Below, in pieces: positions 32,453 through 44,399 of a stretch of DNA of 64,000 nucleotides; positions within the stretch are counted from its first letter, which is position 1, and every line of letters starts with the position of its first letter. Source of the stretch: Liopterus haemorrhoidalis. Lineage: Eukaryota > Arthropoda > Insecta > Coleoptera > Dytiscidae. Location of the stretch: the NCBI GenBank assembly GCA_963971575.1, contig OZ020625.1, positions 26,945,753 through 27,009,752 of the forward strand, written 5' to 3'. The position numbers and the translations under genes were made by a program. Under the pieces are notes generated by a model. That model searched no databases. It saw only the letters and a program-made list of their open reading frames with translations, and was not told the origin of the DNA.

Positions 32453-33354
32453 TACCCTTTTCACACTAGATCTTTAAGATCGGATGTTTAAGTGGATGTA
32501 TCTTTAAACGCTAATGTGAAACCGTACGGCCTCGTCTAAACACGACCGATGTTTAAGACAGAGATCTGCGTCTTAAACTTCGCCCGCATTACCAACTTAA
32601 TTTCTATTATAAAAAAATACTCCTTGAATTTGTGCTGTCAACATTGTATATTATCATAAACAAGAATACTGTATTATATCGACGTTATAAGAAGTTTATA
32701 CTTATTGTTATAATAAAATTATTTATTTTAATAATGTATTTAATAAAATACAGAGCTACAATAATTGAGATAAAATGTATAAGAGGTTCACTTTTGTAAG
32801 AACAAACTAAGAGGGAATTTTGTTTTCAATAGTTTGCACCTTTGAAGCTGTATGTCATGTTGGTATTAAAAAATGTCACTTTTTTAAAATGTCGATGCAT
32901 TTGACAGATGTCATAATGAAAAATGATATCTTATTTATAATGATCATAACCTTATCAACCTAAAGTCGGTTTTACAGCGTAAGGAATATTTTTAATTGAC
33001 ATTTAAAGTCAGTAACACACCATAAAAGTAACCAAAATAACCAGATCTAGTGTGTTCTTACAAAAGTGAACAGCTTATATCGACTTACATGTTAATACAG
33101 GTGTAATATATTCTTTATTGTAGTGTCTTTATTGTGGAATGAAATGAAATATCCTTAATTGTTTATAATAATTAAAAATGTGCGTCTGCGCAGACAGTTC
33201 AAAACTGGTAATTTCATGACGGTAACTTAAGGACAAAATTACTGTAGCTGATGACAGCACCGGAGATTTAAACATCAAGTGTGAAAGCATACCGATCTTA
33301 AACATCGGTGAACTTTAAGTTCACTCGTCTTAAAGATCTAGTGTGAAAAGGGTA
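32453..33354. mobile_element. Harbinger-like MITE, copy 1 (with nested M2 MITE)
   Basis: The ends TACCCTTTTCACACTAGATC and mirror are flanked by TTA/CTA (32450-32452, 33355-33357). Other family S copies show the empty site CCCTTATATATG, giving a 3-bp duplication as in PIF/Harbinger elements. The M2 copy 32780-33077 is inside. The second family member is 36028-36498 (reverse). Confidence 0.8.
32780..33077. mobile_element. 300-bp MITE family M2, copy c
   Basis: TAAGAGGTTCACTTTTGTAA and GTGAACAGCTTA bound 298 bp highly similar to 4502-4797. It is nested inside the Harbinger-like MITE. Confidence 0.85.
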
Positions 33355-33379
33355 CTATATATGTTGACGATCGGTAAAA

Positions 33380-34015
33380 ATTTACACTGTTTACATACTA
33401 ACCCGCACTGCATAGATGTATTTTGGTTGCATAACAGAAAACAAATCAGGGGTAACAAAATTAAAAATTTTGGAATTTTTGAAATCCTTATTGAGAGGTG
33501 CCATTACCGTTGGCGGCGTTGTGCTCCAAGGCAATATGGCTGTCGTGTCTAGTATTCAGCTGTCAATATGCTAATCGCGAAGAGGTTAATTTAAGCACAG
33601 TACAATTTATTTTATGAAAATGCGAGTAAATATTTGCGAAATTTTTTAACTTTAAGCGCTACACATGAATCGAGGTGTATAACAGAAGGTGGGCATCAAA
33701 TTACAGTATTTAAAGTTTAATTTCAGTAGATTTATTGAAGTGTAATTTGTAGTTGAGGTGTTAAATGCCGTGCAAATAATTTTATGTTGGTACATCTGAG
33801 TGTCGGTCGTCTGAATTTACAATATATGGATTCTGTTTGCAACCAAGTGCATTATGTTCATTGCCTCATGAAATAAAATTAGTTTTAGTTGGACAGAAGC
33901 AGCTAAAAGTTAAATATGCAACTTGCAGGTGATATTAGTGCAGTTTTGTTTTTCTGCGACAAATGTAATGAACAAACTCGCATAGTATCAGTTACTTTTT
34001 AACTCAAATTATATA
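33380..34015. other. Possible upstream region of the CaaX gene
   Basis: This holds a less AT-rich stretch (33490-33560, GTTGGCGGCGTTGTGCTCC) upstream of the CaaX gene on its strand, which might hold the promoter or untranslated exon. That is inference only, and no TATA or splice donor was pinned down. GCAGCTAAAAGTTAAATATG near 33899 is a repeat shared with 20040. Confidence 0.25.
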
Positions 34016-34277
34016 GGGAAAAATTGCTAAGCGATATGACATCTGGTGGGATTTTAGGAACTACAGAAATAGACATTGTGTCGCGCTTTTTTTTATAAAA
34101 AATGTTTGCATAAAAATATAATTGCATAAAAACAAGTATTAATATTGTAGCAAAATTACAAAAACCACCAGTAAACATTTTCCATAAGTAAAATTCACGT
34201 TGTTTATATGTAACGAATGTCTATTTTGAAGGTTCCAAGTTTGCCGAAATAGCGCTGCGATCTTAAAATACTTCCCC
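34016..34277. mobile_element. THAP-B short non-autonomous copy
   Basis: GGGAAAAATTGCTAAGCGATATGACATCTGGTGG-like left end (first bases GGGAAAAATTGC) and right end GATCTTAAAATACTTCCCC bound 262 bp. The flanks are TATA and TATT. No coding sequence remains. Confidence 0.75.
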
Positions 34278-35911
34278 TATTACCATGCCTTCCTCCTGTC
34301 CATAACCAAATCTTTTCCCAATTTGGACATAATATTAACTTTCCCTCCATTTTTCTTAAGAAAAGAAAAAGCTAAGACCTATCTTTGTCCTGTCTTGAAT
34401 AACAGCCAAAAACACTACAATTTTATCTACTATTATAGTTTTTCACAACTTCTATCGACATTAATTTAATTAACAACTTCTATCGACATTACAAGGAATT
34501 AATGTAAATTATGATGCACATCAGTTCTTTCTAACCGATTTGGAAACTATTATACTAAGGTACCATTGCAGTTTTTAAAAATTAACTCGACCAATATCTC
34601 GAAAACTATTGCTACGATCAAGCTAAAATTTGATATCTACTACTCTTTTATGAGTTTTAAAATACCCTTAAATATTAGTCTTAATCACTCTGTTAGAAAT
34701 GGTAGTTTACTAAGGTACCCCTTTCATGTAATTTTATATTAATAGTGTCGACAGTAACATGCTCTCCTAAAATCAAATTAATTATCTTTTAAAATAATTA
34801 ATAAGAGACAAAACCATCCTTTGAGCACGGCTACTAAGAGCTTTGGGCATTTTTATTACAATTAAATTTAAAAAATAAAATAAAATATAACCTCACTGTT
34901 AATTATAAGTACCTAAACGTCAACCTGACAAATAACGATTGAACAATCCAATTTTAAACTGACAACATTGAAAAAATGTACCAACATTAAATAAATAAAT
35001 GTACTGAGTTATGGATTGATGTTGATTAAAACATATCATAACGTTGGTACTTAAATTAACCAAGTGTGACGTCATCTCATATTTATTGTGAATGGAGTTT
35101 AGAACATATGTAATAAGTTCAAACAGTACTAGAGCGGCTAGTACAATATTTGACCACCAGACTGCGTATTCGAGCGTGTCAGTTCTCAATAGTAATTTTA
35201 TTTCAGTTTATTAGTATTGCATAAGAAACTTATTATTAACATATTGCCCAAGATAAAACAAAATCTTTTGACAGGATTCACGGCTGAGTAATCGGGCGTG
35301 GACTTAAATTTTGGAGGTGTGTGGGCTTGTGAAAAAATAAATACAATAGCTAGTTTAAATTTTTAAATATACCCGCATTGTAACTTAGACCAAACTAGTT
35401 TTAACTAGATAATTGATCTTTATAGATCAGTTTTATAACCGGCCCTTTTGCCAATTTGCATATTTATTACAAGGTTTAAATAATTTACTGTGTTACTAGA
35501 GTGGTTTGTACAAACCACTAAAACCGAGGCCATTGGTTCAACTCTAGGCGAGGACAAGAAATTTAAGAATGGTGTGAATAGTGTAGCATTAGATTTAATG
35601 TCTAATTAGCTGACATGTCCCTACTTCATACTAAATATCTATAGCCTTCAATTCTATTTATATAGTCGAGGTTTAAATTATAACCAGTTTTAGGTATTAA
35701 ACATAATGCTATGGGGTGTTTTTAAGAATAGCTTAAATCGTTTTCTAAACTTGGGTTAAGTGTCTAAGGTCTTAATCTCTACTTATCTAGTACTTAGCCA
35801 AATGGGATATTCTAGGTCTGCAGGTCTAGACAAAATTCCAAGAATGCTACTCTCTAGAGAAAATTCTACAGTAATTCACAAAGTATGTACAAAAGTCTGG
35901 TTTTTAAAGAG
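34278..35911. other. Intergenic DNA with minor repeats
   Basis: No gene was recognised over 1.6 kb. ACAACTTCTATCGACATTA occurs twice at 34446 and 34481. A weak tRNA-like stretch lies at about 35490-35555 (GAGTGGTT and GGTTCAACTCT), possibly a SINE head. The remainder is plain AT-rich sequence. Confidence 0.45.
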
Positions 35912-37722
35912 TTAACTGTATTAATTCAACGTTTAAGCCGACTTAACACAGATCTTAGCGTGTTACCAATGCCCCATGATCTGAATTGGGGTGTTAACTG
36001 TATTGATTCAATGTTTAAACTGACTAATACCCTTTTCACACTAGATCTTTAAGACGATTGAACTTAAACTTCATCGATGTTTAATATCGGTTTGCTTTCA
36101 CACTTGATGTTTAATTTGAAGAAGAAATCTCCATGTAAAGCTAGTATGTATTGCCAACATAATTTCATATCGTTTGAATTTATTCTGTCATTATTTTGTA
36201 TATCGAGGTTAGGAGAAGTTTATTTTTTATATTTATTTAAATAATAACGCAAATAATCTTCTCATAACCTCGATATATAAAATGATAACAGCTGAACATA
36301 GATAAAAGAAGAGAAGCACAAATTCAAGGAGTATTTTTTTATAATGGGAATTAAGTTGGCAATGCGGGCGAAGTTTAAGACGCAGATCTCTGTCTTAAAC
36401 ATCGGTCGTGTTTAGACGAGGCCGTACGGTTTCACATTAGCGGTTAAAGATCCATTCACTTAAACATCCGATCTTAAAGATCTAGTGTGAAAAGGGTATT
36501 AACACAGATCTTAGCGTGTTACCAATGCCCCATGATCTGAATTGGGGTGTTAACTGTATTAATTCAATGTTTAAACTGACTTAACACAGATCTTAGCGTG
36601 TTACCAATGCCCTATGATCTGAATTGGGGTGTTAACTGTATTAATTCAACGTTTAAACTGACTTAACACAGATCTTAGCGTGTTACCAATGCTCCATGAT
36701 CTGATTGGGGTGTTAACTGTATTAATTCAATGTTTAAACTGACTTAACACAGATCTTAGCGTGTTACCAATGCCCCATGATCTGAATTGGGGTGTTAACT
36801 GTATTGATTCAATGTTTAAACTGACTTAACACAGATCTTAGCGTGTTACCAATGCCCCATGATCTGAATTGGGGTGTTAACTGTATTAATTCAACGTTTA
36901 AACTGACTTAACACAGATCTTAGCGTGTTACCAATGCTCCATGATCTGATTGGGGTGTTAACTGTATTAATTCAATGTTTAAACTGACTTAACACAGATC
37001 TTAGCGTGTTACCAATGCCCCATGATCTGAATTGGGGTGTTAACTGTATTAATTCAATGTTTAAACTGACTTAACACAGATCTTAGCGTGTTACCAATGC
37101 CCCATGATCTGAATTGGGGTGTTAACTGTATTAATTCAATGTTTAAACTGACTTAACACAGATCTTAGCGTGTTACCAATGCCCCATGATCTGAATTGGG
37201 GTGTTAACTGTATTAATTCAATGTTTAAACTGACTTAACAGAGATCTTAGCGTGTTACCAATGCCCCATGATCTGAATTGGGGTGTTAACTGTATTAATT
37301 CAATGTTTAAACTGACTTAACAGAGATCTTAGCGTGTTACCAATGCCCCATGATCTGAATTGGGGTGTTAACTGTATTAATTCAATGTTTAAACTGACTT
37401 AACACAGATCTTAGCGTGTTACCAATGCCCCATGATCTGAATTGGGGTGTTAACTGTATTAATTCAATGTTTAAACTGACTTAACACAGATCTCAGCGTG
37501 TTACCAATGCCCCATGATCTGAATTGGGGTGTTAACTGTATTAATTCAATGTTTAAACTGACTTAACACAGATCTTAGCGTGTTACCAATGCCCCATGAT
37601 CTGAATTGGGGTGTTAACTGTATTAATTCAATGTTTAAACTGACTTAACACAGATCTTAGCGTGTTACCAATGCCCCATGATCTGAATTGGGGTGTTAAC
37701 TGTATTAATTCAATGTTTAAGT
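35912..37722. repeat. 82-bp satellite array
   Basis: About 15 units at 36499-37722, plus roughly one unit at 35912-36027 separated by a MITE. The unit holds TTAACACAGATCTTAGCGTG, CCAATGCCCCATGATCTG and AATTGGGGTGTTAACTG. Units differ by only one or a few bases (CACAG/GAGAG, CCCC/CTCC, one-base indel). Two short inverted pairs lie in each unit: TAACAC/GTGTTA and CCCCA/TTGGGG. Confidence 0.95.
36028..36498. mobile_element. Harbinger-like MITE, copy 2, inserted in satellite
   Basis: TACCCTTTTCACACTAGATC and mirror bound 471 bp, flanked by TAA/TTA. The satellite unit gives the empty site ACTGACTTAACACAG. The interior matches 32453-33354 in reverse (GGCCGTACGGTTTCACATTA). Confidence 0.82.
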
Positions 37723-37991
37723 TGATAACACATATCCTAATATCGCTGGTAACCTATTTAGTTTATATATATATAATTACGGGCTCTATATTTTTAAAAT
37801 TTACTTATAGTTAATCTTTGAATAAAATAATTGTAAATATTTATCATGTTCCGCTTGATAAAAAAAAACCTGATAAGAAACATAGAAGGTAACCACATTA
37901 AGTTATATAATAATAAAAATAGATAAAAAAAAATGCAGATTTATCTTTTAAAAATGACCTTATAATTCAAACCTTCTTACCCCGGTACATA

Positions 37992-39247
37992 CAGTGCTGT
38001 GCAAAACATTTGCAATTGAACCTATATGTTTGAATATTGTTGCTTTTTTTAAATTAAATTCAAAAATTCTACTCGAATACGAGAACAGCATGACACAGAA
38101 AGAAATTTCTGAGAAGTATAAGGCTACAATTTCCCGCGTTGTGAATAGTGGAAGAGTTGAATTTTATCATAAAGGAGGACGACCCCGTAAAACAACGCCC
38201 CAGGAGGACCGTAAAATACTAAAATTAATAAAAAAAATCCTCAAATATCTTCCAAAGAAATCAAAAACAGCTTAGGACTAGATTTAAATACATCAAATAT
38301 AAGGCGACAGGCGATAAACAATAATCTACGCAGCTACGAAATAGCAAAAAAAAAACCCTTTGTTTCAAATAAAAATCGGTTAGCTGGTCTACAATTTGCA
38401 AAACCCCACTGAAACTGGAGTCAACAGAAATGGGGAACAGTATTATTTTCAGATGAAACAAAATTCAATTTGTGTGGAAGTGATGGCAAACCGAATGTCA
38501 GAAGGCCTAGAAATTTAAGATTTAATCCGAGATATACGAAAGGGACAGTTAAATTTGGAGGTGGAAACGTTATGGCCTGGGGATGCTACTCGGCACAAAG
38601 AATAGGTCCACTAAGACGAATTTATGGCAACATGAATGATTTGGATTATAGAGATATTTTGTAAAATACAATGCCTCCGTACGCAGATTGGAATATGCCA
38701 CTTGTTTGGAGGTATCAGCATGACAACGATCCAAAGCATCCAAAGACTGGATCGAAGAGCAAAATATTGATGTTATTAAGTGGCCGTCACAATCCCCAGA
38801 CCTCAACCCCATGGAGAATCTCTGGGAGATTGGCAAACGCCGAATAGGCAATCAGAGATTAAAAACCCCAGACGATTTGTTTGAGGAAGCAAAAAGACAA
38901 CAGGAGGCCATTCCAATTACCATAATTAATAATTTAATTCAATCAATGTCTCGCCGATGTGTCTTAGTCATTAAACAAAAAGGTTTCCCTATAAAATATT
39001 AATTATTTAATATGAAATGTATGCAGGTTAAAAACGGTTTGCACATGCTAATTATTAATAATTTTATATTTGTCTATTGTTTTTATATAAAAAATAGTTT
39101 ATATCTATTATTATCTATGTACTTTATTTGCGAATAATTATTGATAATAAAAATAATAATAAACAAAATTTCTGATTGAATTTAATTTAAAAAAATCAAC
39201 AATATTCAAACAAGTAGGTTCAGTTGCAAATGTTTTGCACAGCCTTG
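37992..39247 (+). mobile_element. Tc1-family transposon, nearly full length
   Basis: CAGTGCTGTGCAAAACATTT and AAATGTTTTGCACAGCCTTG are inverted ends flanked by TA (37990-37991, 39248-39249). Length is 1256 bp, and it encodes a DD34E-type transposase broken by several mutations. Confidence 0.9.
38070..39002 (+). pseudogene. Tc1 DD34E transposase, inactivated
   Basis: In order: an N-terminal helix-turn-helix (MTQKEISEKYKATISRVVN), a GRP-like linker (KGGRPRKTTPQ), the first catalytic Asp in LFSDETKFNLCG (about 38448), VMAWGCYSAQRIGPL, the second Asp in YQHDNDPKH (about 38715), and the catalytic Glu in WPSQSPDLNPMENLWEIGK (about 38785). It ends KQKGFPIKY. Frameshifts near 38240 and 38730 and stops at about 38410 and 38662 break the frame. 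Confidence 0.9.
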
Positions 39248-39249
39248 TA

Positions 39250-39755
39250 TATAGAGATTATATATTATTTGTTAATATTATAACTACCGATTTTTTGCAA
39301 AAAAGATTATTCTGCCAAAAGATCTCCTTATTATATCAGCCTAGAGACTATTCAAATATAAATCCGACCCTGACGATTCAATTTTTCGGTTTAAAACACA
39401 AACCTTAGAAATATAATATTACAATGTAAATTAATACTTAGAAATCAATGAAATTCGATACATTAAAAACAATTATAGACTATAAAACGCAAATTTTTCG
39501 CAAGAAAATATTTTTATAAACACAATTAATCAAAAAATTGATAAATTCAACATTGAAATAATATTAAATTTTAAAAATATAGTTTATATGTACAAAAATA
39601 AACAAGGGATATTAAAAAATCAAAAATGTGTTTGATTTTATTAAAAAAACGAACTGCACTCTTTGGCATACCTAGTAAGTGAAGAGGGGGGGATACAGAT
39701 TTGATCTGAAGCAGCTATAAACAAAATTATCAAAAGCCTCATTTAAACGTTAAAA
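39250..39755. other. AT-rich spacer, nothing recognised
   Basis: No ORF with similarity and no inverted repeat. Confidence 0.4.
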
Positions 39756-40615
39756 GTGACTAGTTTCGCTTAAATAAAAGAAACATGCTATAGATAATTT
39801 TATAAATAAAACGAATTTTCACATCAAAATTATGTTTATACCGAAATTTAATTACTTAACATCTTTAAAAAATTAATTTAGTAGCCAAATTTGTGTTAAA
39901 TAAAAAAATTCAAGTTGTTAAAGAACAAAAAATTCACGAATTTTTGATATTTTTACAAATAAAATCAATTTGCACTTCAAAACATTCCGAAATTTTATAA
40001 CTTAACATATTTAAAAACGTTAATTTTGTAGCCAAATTTGTTATAAATAAAAAAATTGAAGTTGTTAAAGACAAAAAATGTGCGAATTTTTGATATTTTT
40101 ACAAATAAAACCATTTTTCACCTCAAAATATTGTTAAAACAGAATAAGTACTACTTGGTATTATCAAAAATACCTAATATACAGTAATCCTGTACTTATA
40201 ATTTGTTATAAATAAAAAATTTCAACTCACTATTGAATCAAAAAGGGCCATATTTAGATATTTGTACAAATAAAATCAATTTTCACCTCAAAACACTGTT
40301 CAGACCAAAATTTTATTACTTAACATCCGTAAAAACGTAAATTTTGTAGCCAAATTTGTTATAAATAAAAAATTTCAAGCTGTTAAACGACAAAAAATGC
40401 GCGAATTTTTGATATTTTTACAAATAAAACCAATTTTCACCTCAAAATATTGTTAAAACTGAATAATTATTACAAAAAATGATAATTTTGTAGCCACAAG
40501 TTGTTATAAATAAAAAATTTCAAGTGGTTAATGAACCGAGATAGGAGATTTTTAAATATATTTACAAATAAAACCAATTTTCACCTCAAAATATTGTTGA
40601 AACCTTTAAAATATT
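39756..40615. repeat. Tandem array, about 150-160-bp period
   Basis: TTGTTATAAATAAAAAATTTCAA recurs near 39890, 40040, 40203, 40357 and 40504 in variant form, followed by GAATTTTTGATATTTTTACA and AATTTTCACCTCAAAA. Units are diverged and vary in length. Confidence 0.8.
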
Positions 40616-41157
40616 GTGTTTTAAATATTCCAAAATAATTAGCACACGCGGTAAAGCATTTTATACAATAAATTTTATCTTGGGAGGCAAACAACATACT
40701 TAGGATTAATAATAGAAGATTTTTTTTTTCGTTTAATTAAAAGCGTGCATAACAAACCATTGTCTTGCCTAAAAAAATAAATAAAACACACTTAAAATAC
40801 GGTATTAACACAAAATATTATTATTTCCAACATCTAAGTAACAATTAGTGTAAATAACGGTATAATTTATATTTAAAATACCGGTTTTAAGTAAAAAAAT
40901 AACCAAATTCCAAGTACAATAGAATGTTAGCGGGAATCACAAAATGGAGTTTAAAACTACAAACATTGTATTAAATACTTTGTATATAGTTTAAGATTAT
41001 TGTATATTTGTTAAAATATTATAACTTACGTCTTATTTTTGGTTTAAATAACACAAAATCACATACACAACTAAACTGTCTGTAGCGTCCTTTCTAGTGA
41101 CATACGATTATTGCCAACTTAAAGATAGTTAAAAACAGTTAAAAGCTAAAGTTACTA
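40616..41157. other. AT-rich spacer, nothing recognised
   Basis: No ORF, inverted repeat or shared repeat was seen. Confidence 0.4.
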
Positions 41158-41487
41158 TAGTGCGTTCGAAGGTGAGTTTGCAGTACAGGGCATATGGAGT
41201 AGTTCTTTTTCATACTCTCTAATGGGTTTACAGAATGACGCTATCCTTTTCTTGCTAGTCGACGTTGCCAGCTCTAAAACGCGCTGATCTGTGAAGACGC
41301 AGTATTCTACAAATGGCCATTTGTTTTTGTTGACTGTTATTTTGAGTTTCATAAGAGTTGATTTTTGTAAATCATACGAGTTTTTCATATTATTATAATT
41401 GACACATTTGACACTTTTACAACATTTGGCAACACCGCTCCCATTTGCCATAAGAGCTATACTGCAAACTCACCTTCGAACGCACTA
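41158..41487 (-). mobile_element. 330-bp TIR element carrying a conserved ORF, copy b
   Basis: It has the same length and ends as 11301-11630, with TA flanks (41156-41157, 41488-41489). The minus-strand frame (41451-41155, 98 codons) is open as in copy a, with a handful of residue differences and no stop or frameshift. Confidence 0.78.
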
Positions 41488-41860
41488 TATAACACAATTT
41501 TAACACTAAATTCTGCATTATTACCGTTATTTATGACAAATTTAATATTTTAAAATAAACAAATATACAATTTATTATTTGATTACTTTGAAAAATTATC
41601 TTTAAATTTATTTATTTACGTCATATATTGGTATCAAAATGGCGGTTAATTTAAATTGAATTTTATGTTTTTGAGAAATTAAAACTGAGTTTTAAATACG
41701 TTTTAAGGGTTTTAAATTAAATAAAAAAACTAGTTTTATTTTAAAAAACTTTGGTTTAACATATGTTTATTATATACAATACTGAAAAAATTACATAGCA
41801 ATTTTAACTTTAAAAATATTTTTACACAATTTGGTGAGTCCTATTTCTATGACGCGTTTA
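41488..41860. other. AT-rich spacer, nothing recognised
   Basis: Between two TIR elements. No feature was identified. Confidence 0.4.
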
Positions 41861-41862
41861 TA

Positions 41863-42270
41863 CAGTCTGTTTCAAACGGTTAGGCGGAACTAAATGGGAA
41901 TTTCATTCTTTTAGGTTGTCACGAAAAGGGACCTTGCTTGGGTTATTTCATTTTTCACGTTGGAATGTCAAAATTTAAAATTCCAACAATGAAACCATGG
42001 AAACGAATGACATATGTCAAAATTAAATTATTTTTCTTACATATTTTAATGACAAAAAAATAAATAAATGGGATATTTGTATTAAGAATGACACAAAAAA
42101 TCAAAATATAAAGAAAATTACATTTTAAAATGATTTTAACCTTAACCAAAAAATGTTTGTTGTAAGTATGATTTACAAAGCTTAAACAAAACGGCTGAAA
42201 AGCATGATTTAAACGATGAAAGTAACTAGATTGCAAAATCTAGTTCCGCCTAACCGTTTGGAACAGACTT
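41863..42270 (-). mobile_element. MITE family M1, copy 3
   Basis: Ends CAGTCTGTTTCAAACGGTTA and CGTTTGGAACAGACTT with TA flanks, 408 bp. Orientation is opposite to 10287-10694. Confidence 0.88.
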
Positions 42271-42359
42271 TACACCTCTTTTTCCCCCGAGATACGAATT
42301 TTCGAACTCATTGAAAGGCAATTATATTTGGGTTACATTATTCGGCCCCTCAAAATAAG

Positions 42360-42540
42360 GTTTATTAATAGCTTGAATTTTAAGAACGACAAAAAAAAAG
42401 AATACACGACAAATTAATCCAGTAACGACAAAATATGTAGTTAAACGACTGGTTATGAAGTTGAACGACAGAAAATGCAAATGAACGACAGAAAATGCAA
42501 ATGAACGACAGAATATGTAGTTGAACGACACAAAATGAGC
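42360..42540. repeat. Short tandem repeat with GAACGACA motif
   Basis: Units of about 20-25 bp, such as TGAACGACAGAAAATGCAAA, recur six or more times between 42385 and 42535, with drifting second halves (TATGTAGTT, CAAAATGAGCC). Confidence 0.75.
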
Positions 42541-42804
42541 CATCTATGAACCCGTCTAGATACTAACGTCATACGGAAAGAAAGGTTTTATTGCCTGTCG
42601 TGTTGAGAAATTCAAAGAAATGAAAAAAAAAACACTGGCAATATATTTAGTTTAGGTAAAAATGTCGTTTTTTTAATGTCAATCATACAAACATACAACC
42701 TAACAAAAAAATATCATGGCCATGTCGGATGAGGAAATATTGTGAATGGATTATATGAACGAGTTCAATTTGTAAATAAAAGGAAATGTGCATTACCTAT
42801 TAGT

Positions 42805-43350
42805 TCTAGTGCACCTGGTGCACAATCTTGATTTTGGTGCACAAAATCTACTGATGCATAATTCTCAAAAATCTTAAGCGAATGTTAGATTGGTTTTCAA
42901 ATTAGTGTTGGTGCACTTTTCTGCTACATATGGTGCACAGTAAATTTCACGTGATTATACTAATCAAATATAACTCCAAATTTGGTGCACCCTTCTCTAT
43001 TCCAGTGCATATTTTATTTGGTGCACACCAATAATGCACCATATGTAGAATTACCTATAAAAAAAAAATAATTGGTGCACATTTTTTTTTGTGCACACTA
43101 CTTGTGCACCACTTATTATTGATGAAAAAATTAACAATTTTATTTATAAAAATCGTTTTAAATTTATTTACATGGTGCACTATTTTCAGTTGGTCAGAAA
43201 ATTTTTTATGGTGCACACCATTTATTATTGGTGTAAAAGTAACATTTTATTTCAAAAAATCGTTTTCTTTTAAATTTATTTACAAAATGCACTATTTTAA
43301 CTTGGTGCACAAACTCTGTGCACCACCTATTTTTCAACATCTCCCTCTTC
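42805..43350. repeat. GTGCAC-rich region, distal part of KANSL3 3' array
   Basis: Fourteen exact GTGCAC hexamers occur in about 520 bp, mostly as GGTGCAC. At 43321-43345 the text CCACCTATTTTTCAACATCT matches the KANSL3 stop-codon region, so this is continuous in origin with the array at 44400-44902. The two were parted by insertions (43390-43850 and 43908-44291). Confidence 0.75.
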
Positions 43351-43389
43351 AGAATAGTTAATTTTTTTAAAAATTCGTTTTTACTTACC

Positions 43390-43850
43390 CGACCTTAATA
43401 TATAAGGGGCAAGTATTGTAATCGCGAAAATTTTGACTGATGACCACGTTTCATGGTCCAGGGAATCCAAAAAACCTATTTTCGAAGTGCCGTCCGTATG
43501 TGTGTGTGTCTGTGTGAATACACGATAACTCAAGAACGGTTCAACTTAGAGAATTCGTTCTGGTACCAAAAAATTCTCCTATTAAATGGGAAGAACCCTA
43601 TTGTTTTTTATGAAGGTCGGTTGACTAGAAATGGGAGTTTACTCGTGTCGATTTTAAGATTTTTGCGAATATTTAGCAACAGAACAATATTTCGAAAAAA
43701 TTTATTGAACAAAAGTTACTATAAATGCAATAACTAATAACTTTTATTTGAGACGTTTTTTGATAACACGAAAAATTTTGAAATTTTTTGTAAAATTATT
43801 TAAAATTTTCATACTTATATGTAACGTTTCCATGGTTATGCATAATTAAT
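43390..43850 (-). repeat. Dispersed repeat, partly family S in reverse
   Basis: 43615-43850 is the reverse complement of the family S core (GGTCGGTTGACTAGAAATGG, GTTTACTCGTGTCGATTTTA). The flanking 43400-43610 differs from other copies (GTGTGTGTCTGTGTG), suggesting a related subfamily. Confidence 0.55.
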
Positions 43851-43907
43851 TCGTAATTAGTAAACCAAGCCTTGGACAAAAATTTGTATAGAACATAATT
43901 TGATGTA

Positions 43908-44291
43908 CAGTCGGTTAGGCGGAACTAAATGGGAATTTCGTTCTTTTAGGTTAGGACCTTGCTTGGGTTATTTCATTTTTCACGTTGGAATACCAAAATT
44001 TAAAATTCCAACTATGAAACGATGGAAACGAATGACATATGTCAAAATTAAATTATTTTTTTTAAATATTTTAATGACAAAAAAATAAAAAAATGGGAAA
44101 TTTGTATTAAGAATGACACAGACAATCAAAATATAAAGAAAATGACATTTTAAAATGATATTAACCTTAACCAAAAAATGTTTATTGTAAGTATGATTTA
44201 CAAAGCTTAAAACGGCCGAAAAGCACGATTTAAACGACGAAAGTAACTAGATTGCAAAATCTAGTTCCGCTTAACCATTTGGTACAGACTT
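43908..44291 (-). mobile_element. MITE family M1, copy 4 (damaged end)
   Basis: The left end reads CAGTCGGTTAGGCGG, having lost about ten bases. The right end GGTACAGACTT is normal, followed by TA. A gap in the interior removes the ACGAAAAGGG part. Confidence 0.85.
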
Positions 44292-44399
44292 TATTTTTAA
44301 AGATTTATCTAAATATTTAAAAAAAAAAAATTTAAATAATTTTTTTTTTTTTTTTATGGGAGGGCAAGTCTATCGGAGGTTTCCCTTCGCCACTGGTTT

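Larger units (their letters stand above)
31872..33379 (+). repeat. Dispersed repeat family S, copy split by Harbinger-like MITE
   Basis: It starts AGCTGTGGCCACCACAGG immediately upstream of the CaaX exon and ends CGATCGGTAAAAA. The MITE at 32453-33354 sits in its TTATATATG block. Confidence 0.7.

Noticed and set aside
33343..33552. 69-codon ORF as a gene upstream of the CaaX gene
   Set aside because: It begins in the MITE end and family S, with no domain and no splice support.
36499..37722. CRISPR-like array
   Set aside because: The whole 82-bp unit is repeated without unique spacers, and the context is eukaryotic.
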